A stretch of 64,000 nucleotides of DNA from Puccinia triticina. Taxonomy: Eukaryota; Basidiomycota; Pucciniomycetes; Pucciniales; Pucciniaceae. Position numbers and translations under genes: made by a program. Location of the stretch: the NCBI RefSeq assembly GCF_026914185.1, contig NC_070564.1, positions 1,364,001 to 1,428,000 on the forward strand. The letters are read 5' to 3'. The notes under the pieces are model-generated. The model was not told the origin of the DNA. It saw only the letters and a list, made by a program, of their open reading frames with translations, and did no database searches. Below are positions 53,099 through 63,422 of the stretch, one piece after another. The first letter of the stretch is position 1, and each line of letters starts with the position of its first letter.

Positions 53099-53482
53099 GT
53101 CACATTGAACCTTGGTTGGCCACTTCGCGTTTTCTCGCTCATTTTCGGAGGAAAGATCATCGCACTCAAAGGCAACAGGCTCTCTGTTGGACGCAATTTG
53201 GGAGATTTATTGCTTCAGTTCCCATTCTTAAGCGTTTCTTACTGGAGTTTTAAGTACAATGTCATGCGTCTTCCTTCGCCTTATGGGCGAGGTACATGGG
53301 TTTGAATATGAGTGTGGTAGAGGGGGAGGACTATCGAGATCAAAAACATATGTGCTGGCTTCTTCAACGGTTACAGAGCTTTGGGGGTTCTTAGGGTAAC
53401 TGGGGTGTGGTAGCTAGCAGGTATGGGGGGGGGGGGGGGACTGCTCGAAGACAGAAAAAGGGAGAAAAAAAAGTGGGTAGGC
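53099..53482. other. Interval between gag and RT of the DIRS element
   Basis: The RT frame can be followed open upstream of 53098 to a TAA near 53200, so a further exon junction may lie here. A run of about 14 G at 53427-53440 sits downstream of gag. No other feature. Confidence 0.4.
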
Positions 53483-55207
53483 CTACGGTCCGCTGTTGCC
53501 GCTACCGGATTGCTTTGGCAGTTGGTTGGCCGCCTTCAGTTCGGCGTAATTGGGGAGGAAGTTCTTGCCTTGGTAACCGGGGCCTTTCGGCCTGCCTTCT
53601 TTCGGTTTGGCGGGGAGGTTGTTGGAGTTAGGGTGTGTACTTGTGGCGTTCTGTGACTGGCTGATCGCGGGAGCTGAGGGTGCCGACCGAGGGTTTGCTT
53701 GCTGTCCGGCGATCCGTTTGCCTGGGTTTAAACCTGTGTGGGGGTCCCAGTTGAATCGGGCCCCCCCTGCGGCATAAGGATTGGAGTCTCTGAACAAGAG
53801 TTCATCGAAGCGTCTCGCCTCTCCGTATGCGGTATCGTATACGTCTTGTCTGAATATGGAAATGTCTGAGAAGGACGCGACCCCGTTTCTGACTACTCGG
53901 TGGGCGAAAGCGTTTGCCCGTATGCGGATGTCGTAGCGCAAAGCTACCATGAACCCGTCTTTCCGGATGATCTTATCCGCGTTGGCCTTGTGAAGGATGA
54001 TCCACTGGCCTAATGTTTTATATCTATAGATGTCGCGCATCGTTATCTGTAAAGATTCCGAAATACTCAGCTTCTTGTATTCGGGTTAGATTGAATTGGT
54101 AGTTTGGTGTGATCAATGACTTACAAGGAATTCCGCGTAATTCAGACTCCAATCGCTATAGCTCATTAGCCACTCGCTGGGGTACGGGTAGCCGGTGTAC
54201 CGCATACCCCTCTCCGTGGAGTTGTTGTCATTTTTCGGCCGTTTCTCGGCGTGGTACTGGAGAGCTGCGTCTTGCCAGGTTTTATTGAAGATAGTTAGGG
54301 GTAACGGCCCTTTCAACTCGAGCAGGTTTTGTTCGAAGTATGGGGTAAATCCCACGTCCTCGTGGGAATTTGTGTCGCCCCAGTGAAAATTGGTGCCACC
54401 CTCCGACGTGTTCTGGCGACCCTCTGGGGTCGGGAATGGGTCGGGTATGAGGGTCCTCTTGATTGGTAGGCTGGTGTCCGACTTCCCTGTTTCGTCGCGC
54501 ATCACTAGCGCTGGAACGGTTACCGTTTGGCTTTAGACGGATGTTAGTTAGGTCTATCTACGGTTTCCAGGGTTACAGGCTGCAGGCTTACTTCAATCGC
54601 ATCGATTTGTAAATCTCAAAGTACATATCCGACTTCTCTTGATTCCCTTCTTTTGCCGCTTTCATGGCCGACTTGAGCATGGAAGCTATGATTTCGTCCT
54701 TTGCCCATTGGGCCTGTCCAACGGCGTCCAGCGGGGCCTCGGTTCTTTTTGCGGCCTCGGCGCCTACCTCTTGGATTTCGTCAACGTCGACGACTGCAGA
54801 ATCTTGTCAGTAAATGACATGGTGCTTAAGACATAGATGAGGTACGTACTGTTTTTTGCTCCGATCGTTGCTGAGAGCTTTTCGCTTTGCGGGTCGCTTG
54901 GCTCCTTCCCTGTCGCCGTGGCTTCTTTGGGATTTGGGTTCGTTGCGACGGTTTTAGTGGCCGTCTTCGAAACCTTGGACTTCTTCTGGGCTGTCGCCTT
55001 TGCCGTAGCGGCTGATGCCGTGGGTTGTGGGTTAGAGGAGGCGGCTACCGCGGGGTTTGAGTTTAAGTTTGTGCCGGTGGTGGCTTTGCCTGCTGGGTCA
55101 TTGGCTTGGGAGCGGGTTAAGCGGGCGGATAGGTCTATGTCCTCGCTTGGGGATGATGCGGTTGCATCTTTCATGCTTGAAGATAGCTGATCAAGGTTGT
55201 TCGACAT
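53483..55207 (-). CDS. DIRS Gag-like protein, four exons
   Basis: Exons 55207-54850, 54793-54592, 54530-54125, 54073-53483 join in phase (introns 56, 61 and 51 nt), about 518 residues from ATG 55207 (MSNNLDQLSSSMKDAT). The first exon is Ala/Thr/Lys-rich and low in complexity; the second is helical (KDEIIASMLKSAMKAAKEG); the third and fourth carry a conserved-looking part (YPYPSEWLMSYSDWSLNYAEFL; LRYDIRIRANAFAHRVVRNG) and a basic Pro/Asn-rich tail (KPKEGRPKGPGYQGKNF) that could bind RNA. Splicing in a retroelement structural gene is odd, since reverse transcription should remove introns. No zinc knuckle. Intact. Confidence 0.75.
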
Positions 55208-55724
55208 ATTTATCTACTGGGTTTTGGGTTGGAAAAACACGGTTGAGTTTGTGGGAATAAGGTGGGGTATAGATCGTGGAGGGGGGGGGGGAGAAACACG
55301 TCGGATGCGCAAGGGAGATACTGGTTCTGTCAAGACAAGGAAGATTTAGAGCAACGTACGAGTCTGTGAGTTTTCCCGTACCTATTAGAGTTCAGAGTTA
55401 GATTTTTTAAGAAGTTTTTTAAGAAGATTTATAGTTTCCGGCTTGCTAATCAAGTATCTCTGAGGGAGATTCTGGAACAATAGGCAGGGTTTGTGGTGAA
55501 GAAGGGCGGAACGGAGTTTAGACCTGAGGAGCGGAGACTGGCCCAGGAGGACTTGGCCTCTTATGTCTCTGGTGCGTGGCACCGCCTTTCCCCTTTTTCC
55601 GGCCGGGCTCTGTGTGAGGCGTGTGTTCCCCAAGCCTGTGGCTCGGGCTCCCGTTGAAAGGGACCAACCTGGGCTGATACCGTCTGGTTCGTGACGCGTC
55701 ACGCCATAGGCTCAACCAGACGGT

Positions 55725-55985
55725 ACGTTAGCCACAAGGGTTAGCGTTTATGCGCCGGACATACCAGCCCCGAGGCCCGGCCGAGGTTGGCCGGTTCTTT
55801 GGACAATACCCCACTCCCGCTACGCTCCCGTTAAGAAGACATGAAAAAAACCCTGGTTGCTGAAATCCTTTGCAACCACCTGAACACCACAACATGTTGC
55901 AAGGGCCCTCCACCTGGGCAGACAGAACGCTGGCCTGTACACACTCGTCCGAGTGTTTACAGGTCAGCTTGAGAGGTTTTTTTCC
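55725..55985. other. Unassigned interval
   Basis: About 260 bp between the DIRS 5 prime side and palindrome array 2. Only a short ACACTCGTCCGAGTGT palindrome (about 55941-55956) is noticeable. Confidence 0.4.
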
Positions 55986-56500
55986 TCAGGGTGAATCAGA
56001 TCTCCTCCCGCTGCCCGGTCTGTGCCGGTCATCGAGGGGACGCACTCCTCTCAATGACTGGCCATTGAGGGAACTCACATCTCTCAATGGCCGGTTGACC
56101 GGTCTGACCGGCCATCGAGGGGATTCGGATATCCTCCCGATGACCGGTCTGTGCCGGTCATCGAGGGGACGCACTCCTCTTGATGACTGGCCATTGGGGG
56201 AACTCACATCTCTCAATGGCCGGTTGACCGGTCTGACCGGCCATCGAGGGGATTCGGATATCCTCCCGATGACCGGTCTGTGCCGGTCATCGAGGGGACT
56301 CACTCCTCTTGATGACCAGTCTGACTGGCCATCAAGGGAACTCACATCCCTTGATGGCCGGTTGACCGGTCTGACCGGCCATGGAGGGGATTTGGATATC
56401 CTCCCAATGACCGGTCTGCACCGGTCATCGAGGGGACTCACTCCTCCCGATGACCGGTCTGCACCGGTCATCGAGGGATCTCACTCCTCTCAATGACCAG
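55986..56500. repeat. GACCGGTC palindrome array 2 with higher-order period
   Basis: The same CGATGACCGGTC / GACCGGTCATCG words as array 1, but arranged in about four higher-order units of roughly 126-136 bp, starting near 56018, 56144, 56274 and 56410 (each begins CCGGTCTGYRCCGGTCATCG). It is cut on the right by the gypsy LTR at 56501. Confidence 0.9.
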
Positions 56501-57459
56501 TGTGGTGCTCCATTCCAAACCATAAGTAGTATTTTTATTGCTTTTCTTTACATATATTCATCATTACATTGCCCATTTCCCCATAACCATTCACAAATAC
56601 CTCATTATTATTGCATATTCAGATTCTACGCCAAATTTTACCTATAGTCACTCATACATAGTACCTCCTTATCTTCAATGGTTCAGTAGTTATAGAGGAT
56701 ATAAGACTTACAGACAACCTACAGTCTTCATTAGTTACAATACTCATTTCATTAGTAACCTACTTGAATCATTACAGTAAATTCCTTTTACATATTTATT
56801 CTCACATACTAAACCCTTTACATACATTTCTCATTATGTACTATGCCTATTGTACACATTACATCATTGGATCTGTGCTTACCTCTTTCAGTAGTGCTCA
56901 TCATTACAAGTAGTTACTATGTTCTCATCACTCTTCCCCATTAGTACATTCTTTTATTCCCATAACCAGCATTCCCCTTTCAGCATTGCTCATCATTACA
57001 TACTGTTACTATGTTCACATCACTCTTCCTCATTTGTACAACCTTCATTCTCATAGCCAGAACTCCTTATTGTCTGTGCTCATCCTTCCTTCATATAAGA
57101 ACTGTCTTTCCCCCCTCACTTGTACCTTATGCAGAATTTATAGATAATTTTAGATACAGAAATTATAAGTGCCCATTCTCATCAACCCCTTGCCATTAAA
57201 CCTTGCCATTGCATTCCCCACTCTCATCACTCCTCCAACTCTCTTACCCTCAGTAGTCAGTAGTCAGCTCATAGTACTAGCTCCTAAGATCAAGTAGAAA
57301 TCAGCCACACCTTTTCTTCTTTTTCTTAGTGTTACTCTCATACCCTCAGCATTAGTCAGGAAGGCAGCCTCATCAGCACCCTTGCATAGCTTACATTAGT
57401 ACTAGTGTTGCTATACATTTCCCTTCCAAGCTCTATTCTCCCCTTTGAGTAGTTCCACA
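56501..57459 (+). repeat. Gypsy 5 prime LTR (about 959 bp)
   Basis: Starts TGTGG and ends CCACA, a 5-bp inverted pair with TG..CA ends, and is followed two bases later by a PBS-like TGGTGTCCC. It starts exactly where the palindrome array breaks off after GACCAG. The 3 prime LTR would lie beyond the window, so length identity cannot be tested. It includes partial repeats of TACTATGTTCWCATCACTCTTC at about 56917 and 57006. Confidence 0.65.
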
Positions 57460-57461
57460 AG

Positions 57462-57478
57462 TGGTGTCCCAACAGTGG
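57462..57478 (+). other. Gypsy primer-binding site
   Basis: TGGTGTCCCAACAGTGG just after the LTR end. It begins TGG, complementary to a tRNA CCA tail. The tRNA partner was not identified. Confidence 0.55.
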
Positions 57479-57683
57479 CCTTTCTATACTTCAGATATCT
57501 TCAGCTCTAGTAACACTCTTACCATCAGCTACATACTACTTCACCTACACTCCTCATACTCCTTTCTTTACAAATCAACTCCCTGCTTTTAGAATCAACT
57601 TCAACCAACAGTAACACTATCAGCATCTCCACTATCAACCTTCAACACCCTTCAGATTTAGAGTCAACTTATCTGCTTCAATC

Positions 57684-60128
57684 ATGTCTGCCCAAGGATC
57701 TCCCAACACCAATGTTGCTCCCAGTCTTTACCCTCCAGTGGATCCATCCAGTAATGCTGCAGTTCAGGACTCCACCACTTCCAATGCTGGTCAGACTCAG
57801 GTTCCTCCTACTGGTCCAAGTTACCAACCTTCTTCTACTGGTCCAGGTCCACAGGCTTCTTCCAATGCTCCAGATCCTCAGGTTTCTTCTACTCCACAAG
57901 TCAACTCCAGTTCTTACAGACCTCCATTTGGACCTCAGACTTCTGGTATTCCTAGATACATAGGATATAGAGATACCAATCAGCCTTCAGAAGATTCAGA
58001 AGATTTAGAGGCACCTCCACCCCGCTTTCCCAGGTTCCAGAGCCAAAGGGACGACTCAACACACTCCACCAGGTCCAACACTCACTTTTTAAATAAGGAA
58101 CCAGCTATGCCTAGGTATCAGGATCCTGTCAGCAGAGGAGTAAAGATCAAACCCATGGACAAGGAGCTCTTCTTTGATGGAACCAACATGCCTGTGGAGA
58201 AATTCATTAGAAGGTATGAAAGTGCTGGAAGAGATGATGGTGCTAACTCTAAGGAACTGGCTGGACAAATCATTGCTTTTATCAAAGGGTTGGACCTTAA
58301 GGATGAAGTGGAAGACATGTCAGGCCATGAAAACTTGGATTGGGAAACCCTGAAGAAACAGTTACTCACCAGATTTGGAACCTCTCAGCCATTGGTCAGA
58401 TATACCAGGGAGGATCTCAGGAAACTAGTCTACAAATCAGCTCAGGATGGAGGAATCAGCACCTTGGAAACCTTCAACACATTCAGAAACAAGTTTGAAA
58501 CCATCACTCACTACTTGGTAAGAATGGGGTACAGTACCAGCCTGGAGGAATTTAGACACCTTCTTTTGGAAACTCTTCACAAGGATCTGGATCAAAGGGT
58601 TACTAGGAGCTTGATGAAGGACAATCAAATGCTAGCCTCAAAGGATGGAGGTGATATCTTGCCAGACACTGAAACTCTTCTTACCTACATTCACCAGGAA
58701 GTTGACTCAAGATCAGTGGTCAACAGAAGGACTGAATGGAGGGCAGAAGAGAAATTCACTTTGGACAACTCACCTAGGACCTCCAAACCCACACCTGCTA
58801 CTCAGGGAGCTGCCCCTACTGCTTCTACTTCTCTGGACAAACAAGTGGAACTCCTTACCAAACAACTTGCATCTCTCACTGCTGGCAAAGGACTACCTCC
58901 CCACATGGACAAACCTGCTAGGACCTGGCCATTCAAATGTTATTATTGTCACCAGGAAACCCATGGAACCAACAGCTGCTCTCAACTTGCCCAGGACATG
59001 TCTAGTGGTGCTGTTATCAAGGATGGAAGAGATTACAAACTTCCAGACAAATCAGTTATTCCATGGATTCCAAGCAGGCCAATCAGAACCCCAGTGGAAG
59101 AGTACTCTAAAACTAAGCTCACATCTTCTTTTGGCCAATTAGAGGAGGACCCAGCCTATTATCAAGCCCATAGTTATGAAGCAGACCTTGGAAAGAGGAC
59201 CAGAAACAATTCTAAGGATCAGGATGAGGAGGAAACAGCCAAGTCAGACAAAAGGATCAGAAAGGAAAAACAGGACCTAATGGACATGGATACAGAGGAC
59301 TTACTTCACATGGCCCAGCCCCCCACTCTTAGTGTTTCCAAATCCCCTGCTTCTAAAGGCTCCCCTCAAGTCAGATTCCAGGATAAGGACAAGGATTCAA
59401 CCACTGCACCTAAGGACAAACCAGTTAAGAAGACCTATTTGGAAAAGACCTTGGCCAAGGAATACCCAGGAATTGAAGAAGAAGTGGCTAGTAGGATGTT
59501 GACTGCAGGAAAGATGGAGTTGGCCTTTGGAGAAATCTTTGCTATATCACCAGGAGTTACTGACTGTATCAGGAAGAAGATCACCAACAGAAGAGTCCCA
59601 TTGGATGGTGTCAAATCAGCAAACTTCACAGACATGGAGGATGAAGAAGAACCAGCACAGGAGTCACCCACTACTCACTATTCCTGTCCTCTTGGGTACA
59701 TCACCATCACTATTGGAGGAGAGAAACATCAAGCACTCTTGGATACTGGGTCTATGGTCAACATTATTCCTGAAACTCTTGCACACAAGCTTGGATTGGT
59801 ACTTACTGCTAAATCTATGAAGCTCAAAGGTATTGGAGGCCACCTTACTGATATTCCTGGGATTGCTGAAGATGTAGAGGTAACCATTGGGAAAGTAGTC
59901 AGGACTGTTCATTTCTGGGTAGCCAAGGGACCAGTTCAGATGATTATTGGAAAGCCTTTCTTGATGGATGTCTCAGCTAACATCAACTACAATGGAGCCA
60001 GAGGAGAAGCACTTTCAATCATGGATTCAGCTGGTCAGACTTTTTTGGTTCCAATTATACTCCCCAGTAATCAGAAGTGGGAAACCAGCATACCTTCCAA
60101 TTCTGGACTGTTAAATTTTTTAGATTGA
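57684..60128 (+). CDS. Gypsy Gag-protease
   Basis: 814 residues from ATG 57684 (MSAQGSPNTNVAPSLY), intact. A Pro/Ser/Gln-rich head (1-100), a capsid-like region (about 155-345: MDKELFFDGTNMPVEKFIRRYE, TLKKQLLTRFG), a CCHC knuckle CYYCHQETHGTNSC (419-432), a charged linker, then a retropepsin domain with active site ALLDTGSMVNIIP (D687-T-G) and a downstream WVAKGPVQMIIGKPF. The protease is thus in the gag frame. Arg is written almost only with AGA/AGG and CpG is nearly absent, unlike the copia and DIRS elements. The last codons hold the slip site to pol. Confidence 0.92.
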   Translation: MSAQGSPNTNVAPSLYPPVDPSSNAAVQDSTTSNAGQTQVPPTGPSYQPSSTGPGPQASSNAPDPQVSSTPQVNSSSYRPPFGPQTSGIPRYIGYRDTNQPSEDSEDLEAPPPRFPRFQSQRDDSTHSTRSNTHFLNKEPAMPRYQDPVSRGVKIKPMDKELFFDGTNMPVEKFIRRYESAGRDDGANSKELAGQIIAFIKGLDLKDEVEDMSGHENLDWETLKKQLLTRFGTSQPLVRYTREDLRKLVYKSAQDGGISTLETFNTFRNKFETITHYLVRMGYSTSLEEFRHLLLETLHKDLDQRVTRSLMKDNQMLASKDGGDILPDTETLLTYIHQEVDSRSVVNRRTEWRAEEKFTLDNSPRTSKPTPATQGAAPTASTSLDKQVELLTKQLASLTAGKGLPPHMDKPARTWPFKCYYCHQETHGTNSCSQLAQDMSSGAVIKDGRDYKLPDKSVIPWIPSRPIRTPVEEYSKTKLTSSFGQLEEDPAYYQAHSYEADLGKRTRNNSKDQDEEETAKSDKRIRKEKQDLMDMDTEDLLHMAQPPTLSVSKSPASKGSPQVRFQDKDKDSTTAPKDKPVKKTYLEKTLAKEYPGIEEEVASRMLTAGKMELAFGEIFAISPGVTDCIRKKITNRRVPLDGVKSANFTDMEDEEEPAQESPTTHYSCPLGYITITIGGEKHQALLDTGSMVNIIPETLAHKLGLVLTAKSMKLKGIGGHLTDIPGIAEDVEVTIGKVVRTVHFWVAKGPVQMIIGKPFLMDVSANINYNGARGEALSIMDSAGQTFLVPIILPSNQKWETSIPSNSGLLNFLD
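60116..60122 (+). promoter_or_regulatory. Candidate -1 ribosomal frameshift site
   Basis: TTTTTTA in the correct gag phase (T TTT TTA), six bases before the gag stop (TGA 60126-60128). Slipping back one base leads into the pol frame, which is open from 60077, a 52-nt overlap. U UUU UUA is a classical slippery heptamer of retroelements. No downstream structure was confirmed. An A AAT TTT at 60113-60119 is a weaker alternative. Confidence 0.7.
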
Positions 60129-63100
60129 GACCAGGTTTTCAGTTCCCTTCCCTTACAACTGCAACCCTGGAAAACAACCAAAAGCAACAAACTGTAGACA
60201 CTCATTCAGCAAAATATAAATCAACTCTAAAAAAAATAAAACCAGTAAACCAACCAATGCCATTATCTCTCAATCCCCCATTATCAAGGCCACCACTCTC
60301 CAGAGATCCTTACCTCACTCCTTTGAACCCATTTCCTCCACCATTCACTCCTACCTCTAAGATTACTCAAGAAAGGCTGGACCTCATCAACTTTGGACCT
60401 CCTGGATGGCTCTCTCCTCAAGAATATCTCCTGCTGGTATGGGTAATTGTGATTAGACAAGGTGCTTTGGCTTTTGTGGAAACAGAAAGAGGCCTTCTTA
60501 AACACACCTATGGACAGCCTTATATTATTCCAGTCATTCCCCATGAACCTTGGCAACAGAAACCAATTCCAATCCCTGCACCCATCAAAGACCAGGTTAT
60601 AGAATTGGTAAGAGAAAGACTCAGCACTAGCCTCTATGAACAATCCTTTTCCAGTTATTCCAGCCCTATATTTTGTGTAAAGAAGCAGGATGGTAAGCTC
60701 AGAATTGTACATGACCTTCAGAAACTCAACAAAGTCACCATTAAGGACGCTGGACTACCACCAAAGACAGAGGAACTCATTGAATCATTCACTGGAAGGG
60801 CTTGCTATGGACTAGGTGATATTATGGGAGGATATGATGAAAGAGAATTAGCTCCAGAATCCAGACCTTTGACCACCTTTGAAACACCCCTTGGAAGATT
60901 TCAACTTACCAGATTACCCCAAGGAGCCACCAATTCAGTTGCAGTTTACCAGGCCCAAATGATGTGGATACTCCAGGATGAATTACCTCAACATATGGGA
61001 ATCTTTGTGGATGATGGAGGTATAAAGGGACCAACCTCTGACTACAATGAAGAAACTCTAAAGGACAACCCCCAGATCAGAAGATTTATCTATGAATATG
61101 CCATTACTCTGGAAAGGATTCTTTTCAGGATTGAAGAAGCTGGACTCACCATCTCTGGGAAGAAATTTGCTTGCTGTGTACCTGCTCTGGATCTGGTTGG
61201 CCATGTGGTTTGTAAGGAAGGCAGAAGGATATCCATCAAGAAGCTCAACAAAATTGAAACCTGGCCAACTCCCACCACTCCTTCAGATGTCAGAGGATTC
61301 CTAGGTATCTGTGTATATGTTAGAATGTTCATTAAAAATTACTCAACCATTACTGCTCCACTCAGAAGACTCACCAGGAAGGACTCCTCTTGGGATTGGA
61401 CTGAAGATTGCCAGGATGCCTTTGAGGACCTTAAAAGGATTGTTGGAACTGATATCACCCTAAAGAAATTGGACTATGGACCTGATGCTGGCTTAATCAA
61501 ACTCTCAGTGGACTCCAGTGTTATTGCTGCAGGTGCTGTTCTTACTCAACAGGATTCTGACGGATTGGATAGGCCTGTGTTATATGAGTCAGTAGTCTTT
61601 TCACCCAGGGAATCAAAGTACTCACAATCCAAATTAGAACTCTGTGGTGTTGCCAAGATCCTCAAGAAACTTCAAACCAAACTGTGGGGTCAACATTTTC
61701 AACTCAGAGTGGATGCCCAGTGCCTTATTGGAATGATCAACAACCCTTCACTTCCCAATGCCCCTATGAACAGATGGATTGGATTTATTCAGTTATTCTC
61801 CTATGACCTTGTTCACACTCCTGGAAAAACTTTCACCTTACCTGATGGACTTTCAAGAAGACCCCCTGATTCTGATGAAGATGATTGTCCTAGCTTTGAT
61901 GAAGATGAAACCTGGATCAAACCTCACCCTGGATTTGGAACTAAACATTCTTCTTTTGGCCTGCTTCTGGGGACATCAGCTCAGTTGGGGGAGGGGGTAA
62001 GTAACTTGCAGCAAGGAATTTGGAAGCATCTCCAGGAATACCTTTCAACCATGAACAAACCTCCAGGATGCAGCAGCCTGGAATTCAAGCAAATTTTGCA
62101 CAAATCAGCCAACTTTTTCCTTTCCAATGGAGTCTTGCACAGGATCAACAAACCATTCTCCCAGATAGTAGTCACCTCTCCTTCAGCTCAGAAATCCATC
62201 CTCAATTCCCTTCATGAATCCTTAGGCCACAGAGGTATTGCTGAAACCTACAGAAGAATTAAACTCAGATTTTGGTGGCCAGGTCTCAAGAGAGGTGTTA
62301 CCAAGTGGGTCCAGTCTTGTGAAGCTTGCCAGAAGAGGAGTTCAAAATTGCCAATGGAACCCAAGAAACCTACAGGAGCAGCAACCATCTTTGGAAGAGT
62401 CAGTTTGGATACAGTTCACATCAAAGCTGGCAAATGGAAGTACCTGGTAATTGCAAGAGATGACCTTTCTGGATGGGTAGAGGCAGTTGGACTAGAAAAG
62501 ATTCAGGCAAAGAAAATCTCTCAGTGGTTCTTGGACAACTGGATCTACAGATATGGAGCCCCTTGGTCAGTCACAGTGGATGGAGGCTCTGAATTTGGAC
62601 AACAATTTCAAAAATCCCTTCTGGAATCTGGAATCAAAATCAAAGTCACCACCCCTTATTATCCTGAAGCAAATGGTATGGTAGAAAGAGGACATCAGGC
62701 AATTAAGGATACCTTGGTCAAGCTCTGTGGAAAAGAAGGCAAGAAGTGGAGGAATTATTTACCTTTAGTTTTATTTGCAGACAGAATTTCCACCAAGAGA
62801 TCAACTGGTTACTCACCTTATGAGCTAGTTCTTGGACAGCCCCCCATCTTACCCATTGACCTAGAATTGGAAACCTTCTTTGGAGTGGATTGGTCAGAGG
62901 TAGAATCAACTCAGGATCTTTTATTGGCTAGGACTCAGCAGCTTGAAAACAGGGATACCATCTTGCAGCAAGCACACCAGCAGCTTATGGATTCCAGGAA
63001 GAACTCTGTGGACTATTGGAACAAGAAGAAAACATCAAGGCAGCCACTAAAGAAAGGTCAATTAGTAGTAGTGTATAATAAATCTTTGGACTCTCAGTTT

Positions 63101-63247
63101 GGCAAGCTCTTTGAAAATAAATGGAATGGCCCTTACAGAATCAAGGCTCAAAACCCAGGAGGATCTTACATCTTGGAAGAATTGGATGGCACAGAATTAG
63201 CCAGAAGGTTTGCTGCAACTCATGTCAAGGAATACCACTCTAGGTAA
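60122..63247 (+). CDS. Gypsy Pol: RT, RNase H, integrase
   Basis: About 1,040 residues in the -1 frame after the slip, intact to TAA at 63245-63247. RT: VRERLSTSLYEQSFSSYSSP, LRIVHDLQKLNKVT, LTRLPQGATNS and catalytic IFVDDGGIKG. RNase H: IKLSVDSSVIAAGAVLTQQD, SQSKLELCGVAKIL, LPDGLSRRPP. Integrase: zinc-binding H..H (LHESLGHRG) and CEAC, then D in SLDTVHIKAG, D in VTVDGGSEFG and E in YYPEANGMVERGHQ; C-terminal LVVVYNKSLDSQFGKLF. RT before integrase identifies Ty3/gypsy. FVDD replaces YVDD, known in other fungal elements. Related to the relic at 14.9 kb. Confidence 0.93.
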   Translation, partial: RLRPGFQFPSLTTATLENNQKQQTVDTHSAKYKSTLKKIKPVNQPMPLSLNPPLSRPPLSRDPYLTPLNPFPPPFTPTSKITQERLDLINFGPPGWLSPQEYLLLVWVIVIRQGALAFVETERGLLKHTYGQPYIIPVIPHEPWQQKPIPIPAPIKDQVIELVRERLSTSLYEQSFSSYSSPIFCVKKQDGKLRIVHDLQKLNKVTIKDAGLPPKTEELIESFTGRACYGLGDIMGGYDERELAPESRPLTTFETPLGRFQLTRLPQGATNSVAVYQAQMMWILQDELPQHMGIFVDDGGIKGPTSDYNEETLKDNPQIRRFIYEYAITLERILFRIEEAGLTISGKKFACCVPALDLVGHVVCKEGRRISIKKLNKIETWPTPTTPSDVRGFLGICVYVRMFIKNYSTITAPLRRLTRKDSSWDWTEDCQDAFEDLKRIVGTDITLKKLDYGPDAGLIKLSVDSSVIAAGAVLTQQDSDGLDRPVLYESVVFSPRESKYSQSKLELCGVAKILKKLQTKLWGQHFQLRVDAQCLIGMINNPSLPNAPMNRWIGFIQLFSYDLVHTPGKTFTLPDGLSRRPPDSDEDDCPSFDEDETWIKPHPGFGTKHSSFGLLLGTSAQLGEGVSNLQQGIWKHLQEYLSTMNKPPGCSSLEFKQILHKSANFFLSNGVLHRINKPFSQIVVTSPSAQKSILNSLHESLGHRGIAETYRRIKLRFWWPGLKRGVTKWVQSCEACQKRSSKLPMEPKKPTGAATIFGRVSLDTVHIKAGKWKYLVIARDDLSGWVEAVGLEKIQAKKISQWFLDNWIYRYGAPWSVTVDGGSEFGQQFQKSLLESGIKIKVTTPYYPEANGMVERGHQAIKDTLVKLCGKEGKKWRNYLPLVLFADRISTKRSTGYSPYELVLGQPPILPIDLELETFFGVDWSEVESTQDLLLARTQQLENRDTILQQAHQQLMDSRKNSVDYWNKKKTSRQPLKKGQLVVVYNKSLDSQFGKLFENKWNGPYRIKAQNPGGSYILEELDGTELARRFAATHVKEYHSR

Positions 63248-63422
63248 AAATAATAAATAAGGAATAATCAATTCATTTCTCTTCTCTTTTCTCTTTCTCA
63301 TCTTCTTACACAAATAACATAAAAACAAAATAAAATAAAATCTATAAACAAATCAGAAATATATAAATCAGTCTCAAAACACTCTCAAATAAAATAACTA
63401 AATATAAAAATCAAAAGCTCAC
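63248..63422. other. AT-rich 3 prime sequence of the gypsy element
   Basis: A/T-rich, no plus-strand gene. The antisense gene continues toward here after its donor at 63422, but a convincing further exon was not found. Confidence 0.4.

Larger units (their letters stand above)
50240..55725 (-). mobile_element. DIRS-type retroelement (extent approximate)
   Basis: Minus-strand order gag, reverse transcriptase-RNase H, tyrosine recombinase, with no integrase and no LTRs. This is the DIRS superfamily. The ends were not fixed. A hairpin CCGTCTGGTT..AACCAGACGG with an inner GTGACGCGTCAC lies at about 55680-55723 and may be close to the 5 prime terminus; sequence between 50037 and 50258 probably holds the other end. 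Confidence 0.75.

Noticed and set aside
55986..56496. Long ORFs on both strands (161 and 208 residues) across array 2
   Set aside because: They only translate the tandem GACCGGTC repeat; no start context or domain.
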